Numbered from the stretch's first letter, positions 35,696 through 44,549 are shown. The stretch is DNA of 64,000 bases from Akkermansia muciniphila (GCA_943331105.2 CALQKH020000013.1:1-64000), one strand, 5' to 3'. The notes: generated by a model not told the origin, from the letters alone. Program-made: numbers and translations.

Positions 35696-36704
35696 TGCGT
35701 CTCTCCTTGGCGCGTTTTTTGTCTCGCGCTTTGTCCCCGCTCAAGTCGTAGCGCAGATCTTTCCACCATTGGCGGGTATCGGTGCGCCAATCTTTGAAGG
35801 TCTGCCAGCGCAGTGAAGCCAGGCCCCCAGGCAAATAAAGGACACTGAGGATCAGCAAAAAGCCGAGGGTCATCATGTAAATCTGAGGCGCTTGCAGGCG
35901 CAGGGTCTCGGCCAAGATGCTGAACACAATCGCGGCAATCAAAGGCCCCCAGATGGTCATGGCGCCACCAATCAAGGCAATCAAAACCGTTTGAAAACCA
36001 ATGAACGGATTGAACGCCGTGTGCGGGTCAATGTAGGTCCAGCGCACCGCCATGGCAGCGCCCACGCCACCGGCCACCGCCGCAGTAAAGGCAAAACCGG
36101 CCACCTTGATCCACCGCGTGTTGACCCCCAAGGTTTGCGCCCGTTGCTCGTCCCCGCCAATGCCCAGCAGCGCCAAGCCAAAACGGGTCCGACGCAAGCC
36201 GATCGACAGGCCCACCGAGATCACGGCCAGCAACAAAACGGTGTGATAAATGGTGTTCATCTCGGGCACGGTGGTCAATACCCGACCCACGGTGCCATGC
36301 ACCGACTTTTCGTAATAGCTGATGGCGTGGCGAATCAACTCGGCCATGCCAAAGGTCAGCACGGCAAAGTAAGTGCCCCGCAGGTGCAACACGCCCAGGC
36401 CCATCACGACAGCCACGGCCGCAGCCACACCCGAACCCAGCGCAATGGCACTGGCCCAAGGCAAGGTGTCCAAGTTCATGGCGGTGGTGTAGGCGCCCAA
36501 GCCAAAAAAGGCGGAAGTGGCCAAGGACAAGTAGCGCGAGGCGCCGCAGAAAAACCCCCAGCTGGTCGACAAGGCGACATACATGAGGCACGTCAGCGCC
36601 ATCGACATGGCAAATTCGCTGCCATAGCCTGGCAATGCCAAGGCCCAGCCTGTCAAGCCAAACAGCACCAGCACATCACGCCACAACAAGTTCTTGGAGT
36701 TCAT
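35682..36704 (-). CDS. livM: Branched-chain amino acid-type ABC transporter permease LivM
   Basis: Inner-membrane permease, 340 residues, about nine to ten hydrophobic helices. The opening DVLVLFGLTGWALALPGYGSEFAMSMALTCLMYVALSTSWGFFCG and the RTRFGLALLGIGGDEQRAQTLGVN coupling loop are LivM hallmarks. A basic C-terminal tail of about 40 residues (KARDKKRAKERRIVG) is unusual. It overlaps livG by 14 bases and livH by ATGA. Confidence 0.94.
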   Translation of the reverse strand: MNSKNLLWRDVLVLFGLTGWALALPGYGSEFAMSMALTCLMYVALSTSWGFFCGASRYLSLATSAFFGLGAYTTAMNLDTLPWASAIALGSGVAAAVAVVMGLGVLHLRGTYFAVLTFGMAELIRHAISYYEKSVHGTVGRVLTTVPEMNTIYHTVLLLAVISVGLSIGLRRTRFGLALLGIGGDEQRAQTLGVNTRWIKVAGFAFTAAVAGGVGAAMAVRWTYIDPHTAFNPFIGFQTVLIALIGGAMTIWGPLIAAIVFSILAETLRLQAPQIYMMTLGFLLILSVLYLPGGLASLRWQTFKDWRTDTRQWWKDLRYDLSGDKARDKKRAKERRIVGT

Positions 36705-37576
36705 TTTGCAAAAAGCCCTCTTGGACGAAACAACAAAACACCAATGAAGACGACATAAGAAAGCAGGGCCTTGAGCGACGGGTTGGTGAAGTGCATGCCC
36801 AGCGCTTCAATCACGCCCAACATCAGGCCACCCGCCAGTGCGCCGCCCATGCTGCCAAACCCGCCCAAGGTGATGACGATCAATGCGGTCACGGTGTAAG
36901 GCTCGCCCATGGAGGGCGAGATGGTGTATGCCATCGAGAGCAAGCAACCGGCCAAACCAGACAGGCCCAGGCCGATGCCGAACATCAAGGGGTGCAAAGT
37001 GCGCGTGTTGATGCCCACCAATTGCGCACCCACTTGCGATTGCATCAGCGCCCGGACCCCTTTGCCCAGCAAGGTTTTCCGTAAAACGACCATCAAGCCC
37101 AGGCTGAAAACCAAGGCCATGGCAAACACCAGCAGCTTGTTGCCAGCAAATTGGGCACCCCCCATGGCCACCGGGTCGGTCATGAAGTCATAGCCCCGAA
37201 GCTCACCCCCCCAAATCGCCGAGACCATGTTTTGGATCAGGAACATCAGGCCAAAAGCCACCATCAGGCCCCGGGCTTCGAAGATGTCCAGGGTCGGCGA
37301 TGTGGCATTGAGGCGCCTGAAGCACAGCCAGTGCACCACCAAGCCCACCAACATCAGCACCCCAAACGACACGGGCAACATGAGCAAAGGTGACAAGCCA
37401 AACTGGGTCTGAACCATCCAGGTGAGGTAGGCCCCCACCATCAAGAATTCACCGTGCGCAATGTTGAGAATGCGCATGAGGCCGTATTGAAGATTCAGCC
37501 CCAGCGCCACCAATGCGTAGATACCGCCAGTGATCAAGCCACTGGCAATGAGCTCCATCCAGGCGGTGATCGACAC
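36701..37576 (-). CDS. livH: Branched-chain amino acid-type ABC transporter permease LivH
   Basis: Inner-membrane permease, 291 residues, eight or so helices. It opens ELIASGLITGGIYALVALGLNLQYGLMRILNIAHGEFLMVGAYLT, the LivH signature, and ends with GALAGGLMLGVIEALGMHF and LFRPRGLF. Coupled to livM by ATGA overlap; three bases separate it from the livK stop. Confidence 0.95.
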   Translation of the reverse strand: MSITAWMELIASGLITGGIYALVALGLNLQYGLMRILNIAHGEFLMVGAYLTWMVQTQFGLSPLLMLPVSFGVLMLVGLVVHWLCFRRLNATSPTLDIFEARGLMVAFGLMFLIQNMVSAIWGGELRGYDFMTDPVAMGGAQFAGNKLLVFAMALVFSLGLMVVLRKTLLGKGVRALMQSQVGAQLVGINTRTLHPLMFGIGLGLSGLAGCLLSMAYTISPSMGEPYTVTALIVITLGGFGSMGGALAGGLMLGVIEALGMHFTNPSLKALLSYVVFIGVLLFRPRGLFAK

Positions 37577-37579
37577 GGC

Positions 37580-38770
37580 TTACTTCCAGACGGGTTTGTT
37601 GGTGTTGAGCTTGGCTGTGGCCAATTTGGGTGGCCAGACCACCTCAAATTCGCCGTTTTGCCATTGGCTGACCGTGCCTGGTGTGGCCGTGTTTTCACTG
37701 CCTGTGAACTTCACGTCACCAATGATGGTCTTGTGGTTGGTGTTGGCGATGTAATCACGCAACGCCTTTTTATCGAGGCCCACTTGCTTGACGCCTGCAG
37801 TCAGGATCTCCAAGCCAGCCCATGTGTGGCCACTGGCCCAACGGTCGGGTTCTTTACCGCCATACTTTTTGGTATGTGCGTCAAAGTAAGCCTTGGCACC
37901 GGGGCTGGTTTTGGCGTTCCAAGAGCCCATGCCCAAGACGCCCTCAGCGCCGGCAGGGGTCATGACGTTGCGGTACAACTGGAAGGCGGTGCCCACCGAG
38001 GCGTAGAAAAACTTGGGGTTGAAGCCCACCTCTTTGGACTGGCGGCTGGCCAAGATGGTGTCGGGTGGGTAGGTGAAGCCCACGAACGCATCTGGGTTTT
38101 TGTCCTTGATGGCGCGCAAAACTGGCGACAAGTCTTTCACGCCGCCGGGGTAGCTTTTTTCTTCCACCATTTGGATGCCACTGCCTTGCAATGCAACCTT
38201 CAAGGCGGCGTAGTTTTCAAGGCCAAACAGATCGTCCACATAAATGCAGGCAATGGTTTTGACGCCGTTGGCCTTGAACATCTCGACCAAGGCATTGGTC
38301 ATGGGTGCAGGTTGCTGCAGCAGCAAGAAGAAGTAGGGCAACTTCATCTCGACCAGTTTTCGGCTCAAGGCCGTGGGTGCCAAAAACGGGTAGCCAAAAC
38401 GGTTGGCCAAAGGCGCCACGGCAAAGTTGGCGTTGCTGCCCCAAGGTGGCAAGACCAGATCGACTTTGTCCGATCCCATGAGCTTTTCATAAGTTCGAAC
38501 ACAGGTTTCCACATCGCTGCGGTCGTCTGAGCTGATCAACTCGATGGGGCGTTTGACGCCTTTGACATCCAAACCACCGGCTGCATTGACTTGTTCGGCC
38601 CAGAGCAGGTAGTTCGGCTCTTGACTGACTTGAGCGCCCCCAGTCCATGGGCCTGTGCGGGCCATGGCGTAACCGATGCGCACAGGCTTGGCCTGCGCAC
38701 GCAGGGCGGGCGCCAGCGAAGCAGCACCCAAGGCTGCGGCACCTTGAATCATTTGTCGACGTGTCGTCAT
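37580..38770 (-). CDS. livK: Liv-type ABC substrate-binding protein
   Basis: Periplasmic binding protein of type I fold, 396 residues, first gene of livKHMGF-aldehyde dehydrogenase. AGGAG precedes the ATG by seven bases. The signal peptide is TTRRQMIQGAAALGAASLAPA with a twin Arg, cleaved near LRAQ. VRIGYAMARTGPWTGGAQ opens the mature part. The ligand region LPPWGSNANFAVAPLANRFGYP differs from leucine-binding proteins. It therefore most likely binds an aromatic or other organic acid. Confidence 0.94.
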   Translation of the reverse strand: MTTRRQMIQGAAALGAASLAPALRAQAKPVRIGYAMARTGPWTGGAQVSQEPNYLLWAEQVNAAGGLDVKGVKRPIELISSDDRSDVETCVRTYEKLMGSDKVDLVLPPWGSNANFAVAPLANRFGYPFLAPTALSRKLVEMKLPYFFLLLQQPAPMTNALVEMFKANGVKTIACIYVDDLFGLENYAALKVALQGSGIQMVEEKSYPGGVKDLSPVLRAIKDKNPDAFVGFTYPPDTILASRQSKEVGFNPKFFYASVGTAFQLYRNVMTPAGAEGVLGMGSWNAKTSPGAKAYFDAHTKKYGGKEPDRWASGHTWAGLEILTAGVKQVGLDKKALRDYIANTNHKTIIGDVKFTGSENTATPGTVSQWQNGEFEVVWPPKLATAKLNTNKPVWK

Positions 38771-38858
38771 GTTTTGTCTCCTGATGATGGATCTGCTCAG
38801 ACCCTGTTGAGTGAAAGAAAACCACGCCGTAACTTACAGGTTTAATCCCAAGCGTGCT

Positions 38859-38873
38859 GTGCAATTTGTGCAC
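38859..38873. promoter_or_regulatory. 15-bp palindrome in liv-araC divergent region
   Basis: GTGCA-ATTTG-TGCAC is a perfect 5-bp-arm palindrome centred between the livK start (38770) and the AraC gene start (38978). It is a candidate site for control of the divergent genes, but the arms are short. Confidence 0.4.
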
Positions 38874-38977
38874 TGTTTTCATCTGGGCAAGCGCACGGAT
38901 ATACGGGTAATCCCTCAATCTTGGGCTTTGAGGGGAATTTCGTGCTTGTCCATAATGGTTTTTTGAGCCAAAACCCC

Positions 38978-39946
38978 ATGTCCAAAACCCTGTCCATGTC
39001 CACCGACGCATTGCCTGTCAAAGACAGGATGGGCCAGTGGTCGGAATGGATCACGCAGCAATTCGGGGGCTTGCAATCCGACCTTTACGGCGACACGGTT
39101 TTCGATGGGCACATGCACACCTCCCGTGCGGGTCAAGTCATTTTGACCAAGCTGGAGGCTTCCAGGCACCGGGTGGTCAGAACCCCACAGATGGCCCGAA
39201 CCAGTGAGGTGCCCTATTTGAAAATCGTGGCCCCCTGGCAGGGCCACGCGCAGGTGCATCAAATGCAGCGCGAAGCCAAGGCCGACGTGGGCGGCTGGGT
39301 GATCTACGACACCACCACCGCCTATGAAGTGGCCAATCCCAGCCGCGTTGAGCATTTGATTGTCATGGTCCCCAAAGACCAAGCGGCCCAAAGAGGTTTG
39401 CGCTTGGACGGTTTGATGGCCCGGCGTCTGGGCTCAGGCGGGATATCGCGCGTGGCCTTGGAGGCGATGCGCAACACCTACTTAGAGCTGCCCTACATGA
39501 GTGACAGCGCCGCGCAAGGTGCGGGCGACTTGATCATTGACTTGGTCAAACTCTCCTTGTCTGAATTGGCGGGTCAAGAAACCGCCATGACCCAGCGCGA
39601 GGCTTTGCGCGACAGGATCAGACAGCATGTTCACAAGTACCTCAGAGATCCTGACTTGAGTGTGGACGGCATAGCGCGAGCCCTCAATTGCAGCCGCAGG
39701 CACTTGTACAACGCCTTTGAGGGCGAGGGCGAATCGGTGGCGGCTTACATCCAGCGCATGCGCCTGGAGGCTTGCATCAAAGACCTTCAAGCCAGCACAC
39801 CCAAGGCCCGCCCCATCACCGACATCGCGGTCTCATGGGGGTTTGGCAACCCCTCCCACTTCAGCCGATTGTTCAAAGAGCACACCGGTGCCAGCCCCAG
39901 CGATTTTCGCAATCAAAGCCTGGAAAAGCTGAGTGGCCATTTTTAG
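38978..39946 (+). CDS. AraC family transcriptional regulator
   Basis: AraC-type activator, about 322 residues from ATG 38978 (an ATG at 38996 is also possible). The N-terminal domain resembles the AraC-binding-like domain of FeaR-type regulators (TPQMARTSEVPYLKIVAPWQG). The C-terminal DNA-binding domain has both helix-turn-helices: LSVDGIARALNCSRRHLYNAF and ITDIAVSWGFGNPSHFSRLFKEHTGASPSDFR. It diverges from livKHMGF-aldehyde dehydrogenase and is the probable activator of that unit in response to an aromatic amine, aldehyde or acid. Confidence 0.92.
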   Translation: MSKTLSMSTDALPVKDRMGQWSEWITQQFGGLQSDLYGDTVFDGHMHTSRAGQVILTKLEASRHRVVRTPQMARTSEVPYLKIVAPWQGHAQVHQMQREAKADVGGWVIYDTTTAYEVANPSRVEHLIVMVPKDQAAQRGLRLDGLMARRLGSGGISRVALEAMRNTYLELPYMSDSAAQGAGDLIIDLVKLSLSELAGQETAMTQREALRDRIRQHVHKYLRDPDLSVDGIARALNCSRRHLYNAFEGEGESVAAYIQRMRLEACIKDLQASTPKARPITDIAVSWGFGNPSHFSRLFKEHTGASPSDFRNQSLEKLSGHF

Positions 39947-39995
39947 ACCAGCCCGTTGTCGCTTGGATGGGGCTTGTCGTCCAAAACTTCAAGCC

Positions 39996-40592
39996 TCAGT
40001 CTGAGTTTGTCGGTTTGGTGTTGCCCATCCAGGCCGTCAATGAAGAGCGCATCGCCTCTTCCACCGACATGTCCAGCACTTGCACCCATTCACGCGGCAC
40101 AAACACGGTGTAGCCACCAATCATGTAGCCCATGGGCAAGTAAACGGCCACGTGTTGGCGGGTGTGTGCGTCCAGTGGCAGGTCCGTCAGGTTTTGGCGT
40201 GTGACCAGACCGATGATCGACATGTCGCTGTCCGGCTTTTTCAGCAGCACCACCTGTTGTGCATCGCGCTCGTGTGGCGAAAAATAATCGGCAAAGCTTT
40301 TGAGCGAGGAGTAAATGCTTTTGACCAGCGGCAAGTTGGTGAAGGGCAGTTCCACCCAACCCAGCACCAGCTTCATGAAAGGCTGCGACACCAAAAACCC
40401 CAGCACTAAAATCAACCCGGTGCCCAGCACAATACCCAAGCCGGGCAGGTAAAACTCACCCGTGAACGGGCGCAGCATCTGCATGGCCAAACCCTCGACC
40501 CAGGTCACGAACAAAAAAAGCACGTAGACCGTGAGCCCGACCGGCAAGAAAGTGATCAGGCCGCGGAAAAAATAGGCGTAAAGGCGTTTCAT
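39996..40592 (-). CDS. DUF502 family membrane protein
   Basis: Two-helix membrane protein of the DUF502 family, 198 residues from ATG 40592. MKRLYAYFFRGLITFLPVGLTVYVLFLFVTWVE and LPGLGIVLGTGLILVLGFLVS are the membrane helices. The cytosolic or periplasmic domain carries the typical GLVTRQNL and PMGYMIGGYTVFVP. An in-frame ATG nine bases upstream (40601) is possible. Function is unknown. It converges with the AraC gene and is divergent from the DAHP synthase gene. A 17-base sequence shared with the H-NS-like gene region lies just upstream. Confidence 0.9.
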   Translation of the reverse strand: MKRLYAYFFRGLITFLPVGLTVYVLFLFVTWVEGLAMQMLRPFTGEFYLPGLGIVLGTGLILVLGFLVSQPFMKLVLGWVELPFTNLPLVKSIYSSLKSFADYFSPHERDAQQVVLLKKPDSDMSIIGLVTRQNLTDLPLDAHTRQHVAVYLPMGYMIGGYTVFVPREWVQVLDMSVEEAMRSSLTAWMGNTKPTNSD

Positions 40593-40601
40593 GCGGTCCA
40601 T

Positions 40602-40618
40602 TGTGACCGCACACCAAA
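40602..40618. repeat. 17-base repeat, copy 1
   Basis: TGTGACCGCACACCAAA occurs here and again at 53178-53194. Both copies lie close upstream of minus-strand genes (DUF502 and an H-NS-like gene) and in divergent intergenic regions. The palindromic TGTG-ACCG-CACA core is typical of protein-binding sites. Confidence 0.4.
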
Positions 40619-40749
40619 GGGCCCAAATGAGCGGGGGAAAGTGACGAGTGAAAGTGGGCTTGCCGGCCCGTGGGGGCCGAGAAAGCGTGCCTGCGTTTTA
40701 ATACGGGCTTGTTTTTCTGGCCCACCAAATTTTGCGCTGACTCAAACCC

Positions 40750-41826
40750 ATGCTTCCCACCCAAGACAAAACCCGCATCGACGACACCCGAATTGCCTCG
40801 GTGCGCCCCCTCATGACCCCCGCCCTCCTGGAGGAGCGTCTGCCCGCATTGCCTGCGCACTTGGCCTTGGTGGAGCGTTCACGCTTGGATATTTCAAAGG
40901 TGTTGCAGGGTCAAGACGACCGCTTGGTCGTGGTGGTCGGACCGTGCTCTATCCATGACCACGACCAGGCCATCGCTTACGCTAAGCTGCTCAAGGTCGA
41001 AGCCGACAAGCACGCCCAAGATCTGCAGATCGTGATGCGCGTTTACTTTGAAAAGCCGCGCACCACCGTAGGCTGGAAGGGCTACATCAACGACCCGCAC
41101 CTGGACGGCAGTTTTGCCATGAACCAGGGGCTGGAGATGGCGCGCCAATTGTTGCTGGACATCCTCGACGTCGGCCTGCCCGTGGCCACCGAATTCTTGG
41201 ACTTGCTGAGCCCGCAGTTCATCAGTGATCTGGTGACTTGGGGCGCGATTGGTGCCCGCACCACCGAAAGCCAAAGCCACCGCCAACTGGCCAGCGGCCT
41301 GTCGTGCCCGGTGGGCTTCAAGAATGGCACCGACGGCGGCATCAAAGTGGCCGCAGATGCGGTGGTGGCGGCCAAAGCCTCGCACGCCTTCATGGGCATG
41401 ACCAAAATGGGCCAAGCTGCGATCTTTGAGACACGCGGCAACCAAGACGTGCACATCATCTTGCGCGGCGGCAAAGCGCCCAACTATTCAGCTGCCGATG
41501 TGGATGCCGCGTGCAAGGCGCTGGAGGCCTCAGGCATTGCGCCGCAAGTCATGGTGGACGTGTCGCACGCCAACAGCAGCAAACAGCACGCCAAACAAAT
41601 TGAGGTGGCGCAGGATGTGGCCGCTCAAGTGGCAGGCGGGGACCGCCGCATCATGGGTTTGATGATCGAAAGCCACTTGAACGAAGGCCGACAAGATCTG
41701 AAAGAAGGCCAGCCGCTGGCCCACGGCGTGTCCATCACCGACGCCTGCATCAGCTTTGCGCAGACCGTACCGGTGCTGGACGTGCTGGCGCTGGCCGTGC
41801 AAAAGAGACGGCTTGTTTGTGACTGA
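40750..41826 (+). CDS. aroG: 3-deoxy-7-phosphoheptulonate synthase (class I)
   Basis: DAHP synthase condensing PEP and erythrose 4-phosphate, first step of the shikimate pathway; 358 residues. Class I alpha signatures are VGPCSIHD, RVYFEKPRTTVGWKGYINDP, the PEP/E4P site GARTTESQSHRQLASGLS and KNGTDGG, plus DVSHANSSK for the metal. The N-terminal extension (TRIDDTRIASVRPLMTP) is typical of the feedback-sensitive E. coli type. Which of the AroF/G/H isozymes it matches cannot be told. It is monocistronic. HPPD at 61.8 kb degrades the tyrosine arm of this pathway, but the genes are not linked. Confidence 0.96.
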   Translation: MLPTQDKTRIDDTRIASVRPLMTPALLEERLPALPAHLALVERSRLDISKVLQGQDDRLVVVVGPCSIHDHDQAIAYAKLLKVEADKHAQDLQIVMRVYFEKPRTTVGWKGYINDPHLDGSFAMNQGLEMARQLLLDILDVGLPVATEFLDLLSPQFISDLVTWGAIGARTTESQSHRQLASGLSCPVGFKNGTDGGIKVAADAVVAAKASHAFMGMTKMGQAAIFETRGNQDVHIILRGGKAPNYSAADVDAACKALEASGIAPQVMVDVSHANSSKQHAKQIEVAQDVAAQVAGGDRRIMGLMIESHLNEGRQDLKEGQPLAHGVSITDACISFAQTVPVLDVLALAVQKRRLVCD

Positions 41827-41880
41827 TGACGCTTTAACTCGCTGCGCGTGCGGCGCCACCGCCACACAGTGAATGGACTG

Positions 41881-41896
41881 GCTATACTTGTATAGC
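41881..41896. promoter_or_regulatory. Palindromic operator of toxin-antitoxin operon
   Basis: GCTATAC-TT-GTATAGC is a perfect palindrome 23 bases upstream of the antitoxin start. A TATACT hexamer inside it may be the -10 box, so bound antitoxin or complex would block transcription directly, as in autoregulated ribbon-helix-helix operons. Confidence 0.7.
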
Positions 41897-41918
41897 AACC
41901 AATCAAAGGGAAAAAGTC

Positions 41919-42131
41919 ATGCTTGCCATCCGCCTGCCCGAAAACATCGAAGCACGCTTGGGTCAATTGGCCCAAGAGACCGGAATGACCAAAACCGCTC
42001 TGGTGCGAGAAGCCATCCTCGAACACATCGACGACCTCGAAGACTATTTCTTGGCCGAGGCCCGCGCCCGCCAGAACCGCAACACCATTTCGCTGGAAGA
42101 CGTGGAGCGCGAGCTTGGCCTGGCAAATTGA
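41919..42131 (+). CDS. RelB/CopG-type antitoxin
   Basis: Antitoxin of 70 residues. MLAIRLPENIEARLGQLAQETGMTKTALVREAILEHIDDLEDYFLAE is a ribbon-helix-helix DNA-binding domain, with an acidic toxin-wrapping tail (RNTISLEDVERELGLAN). AAAGGG precedes the ATG. It overlaps the toxin gene by 17 bases. A perfect palindrome just upstream is its probable operator. Confidence 0.9.
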   Translation: MLAIRLPENIEARLGQLAQETGMTKTALVREAILEHIDDLEDYFLAEARARQNRNTISLEDVERELGLAN

Positions 42132-42384
42132 GTTTGACCCGGACGCTCTCAAAGACCTGCGCAAAATTGACAAGCCCATCCAAATCCGGCTGGTGGGTTT
42201 TCTGCGCACACGTGTCAGCAGCTTGACCAATCCACGCGACATCGGTGAGGCCCTCTCGGGTCAGCGCTTGGGCAATTATTGGAAATACCGCGTGGGCGAC
42301 TGGCGGATCATCTGCGACATCCAAGACCAAAAAATCTTGGTGCGCGTGCTGCGCATCGGTAATCGGCGTGAGGTTTACCGTTAG
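42115..42384 (+). CDS. RelE/ParE family toxin
   Basis: Toxin of 89 residues, RelE/ParE fold (WQIEFDPDALKDLRKIDKPIQIRLVGFL and DWRIICDIQDQKILVRVLRIGNRREVYR). In RelE-type mRNA interferases this C-terminal Arg-rich strand carries catalytic residues, here Arg and Tyr in RREVY. The start is a TTG at 42115; GGAG lies seven bases upstream. The overlap with the antitoxin gene couples synthesis. The rest of the window has no other mobile or stability element. Confidence 0.9.
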   Translation: MAWQIEFDPDALKDLRKIDKPIQIRLVGFLRTRVSSLTNPRDIGEALSGQRLGNYWKYRVGDWRIICDIQDQKILVRVLRIGNRREVYR

Positions 42385-42829
42385 GGGCGGAAGCGTCAAT
42401 CCCTGAAAGGTTTGGCCTCAGGACAATCTGTAATTGCACGACTGGGCCAGCGCCGCCTGTGGCCATGGCCACTGCAAAACAAATGAGCGTCTACCCCGCA
42501 GGCGTCAAGCCTTATTGCTTGAAGTCCCATTGGTCGTGCGCCAGATTGACGGGTTGCCAGATTTGTCGTTGATCCAGTTGGCATACATATTCATGGCTGG
42601 GTAAAACAGTTCGCCTTTGACATCATTCCAGATAATGGTGTCATAACTGCCATCGAAGAGAATACGGCCTTGAATAGGAGGGAAGTTGTGATTTGTATAG
42701 AGTGCACCATTCCAGTCATTCCGAGGGTGCTGATCAAGCTTGATGGAGTACGCTGGTGCGTGTGCACCCATGACCTGGCAACGCGGGCCATGGACCGCTG
42801 TAACGAGAGCGGCCCTGACCCCGCCCGGT
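42385..42829. other. Gene-poor stretch of 445 bases
   Basis: This is the only gap over 300 bases. Part of it (about 42530-42790) is less GC-rich than its surroundings. It holds an open minus-strand frame described separately as a probable gene fragment. I see no RNA gene, insertion sequence or repeats. The toxin-antitoxin pair lies on one side and a Bug gene on the other, so it may be a scar of an earlier insertion. Confidence 0.5.
42505..42771 (-). pseudogene. Unidentified gene fragment, 88 residues
   Basis: A minus-strand frame with ATG at 42771, open in frame back to a stop at about 42845. The translation is rich in Asn, Asp, Tyr and Trp (IKLDQHPRNDWNGALYTNHN, FDGSYDTIIWNDVKG, FYPAMNMYANWINDKSGN), unlike the Arg/Ala/Pro-rich shadow frames elsewhere. 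Such composition suggests real coding sequence, perhaps the C-terminal remnant of a longer foreign protein. I do not recognise the family. No ribosome-binding site is evident. Confidence 0.35.
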
Positions 42830-43807
42830 TCAGTCCAGACTCAACCCGATCTTGCGCGACACGGCGCCCCATTTGGCAAAGTCCTTGGCCACTTTGACGA
42901 CCGCCTGCTCGGGCGTGCTGCCAATCACGATCTGGTCGGAGGCCTTGAGCCGCTCGGTGGCCTCTGGGTTGCGCAGCGCGTCGACCACTGCTTGGCGGAA
43001 TTTGGCCACGATGTCATCGGGCACTTGTTTGGGGGCGATCAAGATCAGGCTGAAGTCGGCCTCGTAACCTTTCACCCCGGCTTCCTCGATGGTGGGCACT
43101 TCTGGCAAAGAGGGCGAGCGCGCCTGGCCCGACACCGCCAGCGCCGTTAACTTGCCCGAACGCACATGGGGCAGCACCGTGGGCCCGGCCAGCAAACCGC
43201 AAGGCACCTGGTTGGCCAGCACGTCTTGCATGGCGGGGGCTGGGCCTTTGTAGGGGATGTGCGTCATCTGCATGCCGGTCATGCTCAGAAGCAACTCGGT
43301 GGACAAATGCCCCGGCACACCGGCGCCGCCCGAGGCATAGCTCAAGGGCGAGGTTTTGGATTTGGCGATCAGCTCGGACACTGTTTTGACACCCAACGAA
43401 GGGTTGCACACCAAGGTTTGGCTGAACGAAGACAACACGCTGATGGGCTTCAAATCGTCGAGCTTGAAGGGCATGGATTTGTACACATGCGGGTTCACGG
43501 TGAGCAGGGTGTCGGTTGCGAACAAAAAGGTGTAGCCATCGGGCGCGGCACGCGCCACGTTGGCCGCGCCGATGTTGCCACCCGCGCCGGGTTGGTTCTC
43601 GATCACGATGGGTTGCTTGAGGTTGGCCAAAATCCTTTCGGCCGCTGTGCGCATGACCAGGTCACTGGGCCCACCGGGTGGGAAGGGAATCACGACTTTG
43701 ATCGGGCGCTGTGGCCAGGCTTGGGCCAGGGCGGTGCTGCTGGCGGCCACAGCCACCATGACAGATGCGGTCAAGCCCACGCGGCGAAAACTCAGGGATG
43801 AAAACAT
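42830..43807 (-). CDS. Bug/TctC-type binding protein
   Basis: Third Bug receptor, 325 residues from ATG 43807, with AGGAG seven bases upstream. The signal peptide is FRRVGLTASVMVAVAASSTALAQ, and the mature start is WPQRPIKVVIPFPPGGPSD. The conserved IENQPGAGGNIGAANVA and IPYKGPAPAMQDVLANQV are present. It follows the YebC-family gene on the same strand by 28 bases and may share its message. No membrane transporter is nearby. Ligand unknown. Confidence 0.93.
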   Translation of the reverse strand: MFSSLSFRRVGLTASVMVAVAASSTALAQAWPQRPIKVVIPFPPGGPSDLVMRTAAERILANLKQPIVIENQPGAGGNIGAANVARAAPDGYTFLFATDTLLTVNPHVYKSMPFKLDDLKPISVLSSFSQTLVCNPSLGVKTVSELIAKSKTSPLSYASGGAGVPGHLSTELLLSMTGMQMTHIPYKGPAPAMQDVLANQVPCGLLAGPTVLPHVRSGKLTALAVSGQARSPSLPEVPTIEEAGVKGYEADFSLILIAPKQVPDDIVAKFRQAVVDALRNPEATERLKASDQIVIGSTPEQAVVKVAKDFAKWGAVSRKIGLSLD

Positions 43808-43835
43808 GCAGAACTCCTGAAAAAATGGAAAGGCA

Positions 43836-44549
43836 TCAGCCCAGCAAACCCACAAACACGTTTTGCACATCGTCGTTGTTGTCGACCGCGCCCAAAAAAG
43901 CTTCGACTTCTTCGAGTTGTTCGGCGCTCAGGTTGGCCGGGTCGACCGGGTTCTTGGGTTTGTAGCCCAGCTTGGCAGACACCACGGTGAAGCCGTGTTC
44001 GGGCAGGGCGCGGCTGACCAGGTCCAGGTCGGTGGCTTCGGTGATGAACACCGTCACGCCGTCTTCGTCGGCGGGCTCAAAATCTTGCGCGCCCGCTTCG
44101 ATGGCGGCCAGTTCAGGGTCAGCCCCGGCTTGGGTGGGTTCGGCTTCGATCATGCCCACATGGTCAAAGTCCCACGACACCGAGCCCGAAGTGCCTTGCT
44201 GGCCCTTGCGAAACAGCACGCGCATTTCAGAGGCGCTGCGGTTCACGTTGTCGGTCAGCACCTCGATCATCACCGGCACTTGGTGCGGCGCGAAGCCTTC
44301 GTAAATCACGCGGTCAAAGCTCACGGCATCACCCAGCAGACCCGCGCCCTTCTTGATGGCGCGCTCCAGCGTTTCCTTGGGCATGGACACCTTGCGGGCT
44401 TGTTCAACCACCAGGCGCAGGCGCGAGTTGGCTGCCGGGTCAGCGCCGTTGCGGGCGGCGATCATGATGTCTTTGGCCAAGCGGCCAAACAATTTACCTC
44501 TGGCGTCTGCGGCTTGTGCTTTGCCTTTGGCTTTCCATTGCGCGCCCAT
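43836..44549 (-). CDS. YebC/PmpR family protein
   Basis: Member of the YebC family (TACO1-like), 237 residues. The opening [46 protein letters not shown] differs from the classic MAGHSKWANIKHRK form but keeps the domain. [17 protein letters not shown] and the later YEGFAP segment are conserved. YebC proteins bind DNA as regulators or assist ribosomes on difficult (proline-rich) sequences. AAGGAA precedes the ATG. It is not linked to ruvC as usual, and the start suggests the second paralogue type. Confidence 0.92.
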   Translation of the reverse strand: MGAQWKAKGKAQAADARGKLFGRLAKDIMIAARNGADPAANSRLRLVVEQARKVSMPKETLERAIKKGAGLLGDAVSFDRVIYEGFAPHQVPVMIEVLTDNVNRSASEMRVLFRKGQQGTSGSVSWDFDHVGMIEAEPTQAGADPELAAIEAGAQDFEPADEDGVTVFITEATDLDLVSRALPEHGFTVVSAKLGYKPKNPVDPANLSAEQLEEVEAFLGAVDNNDDVQNVFVGLLG

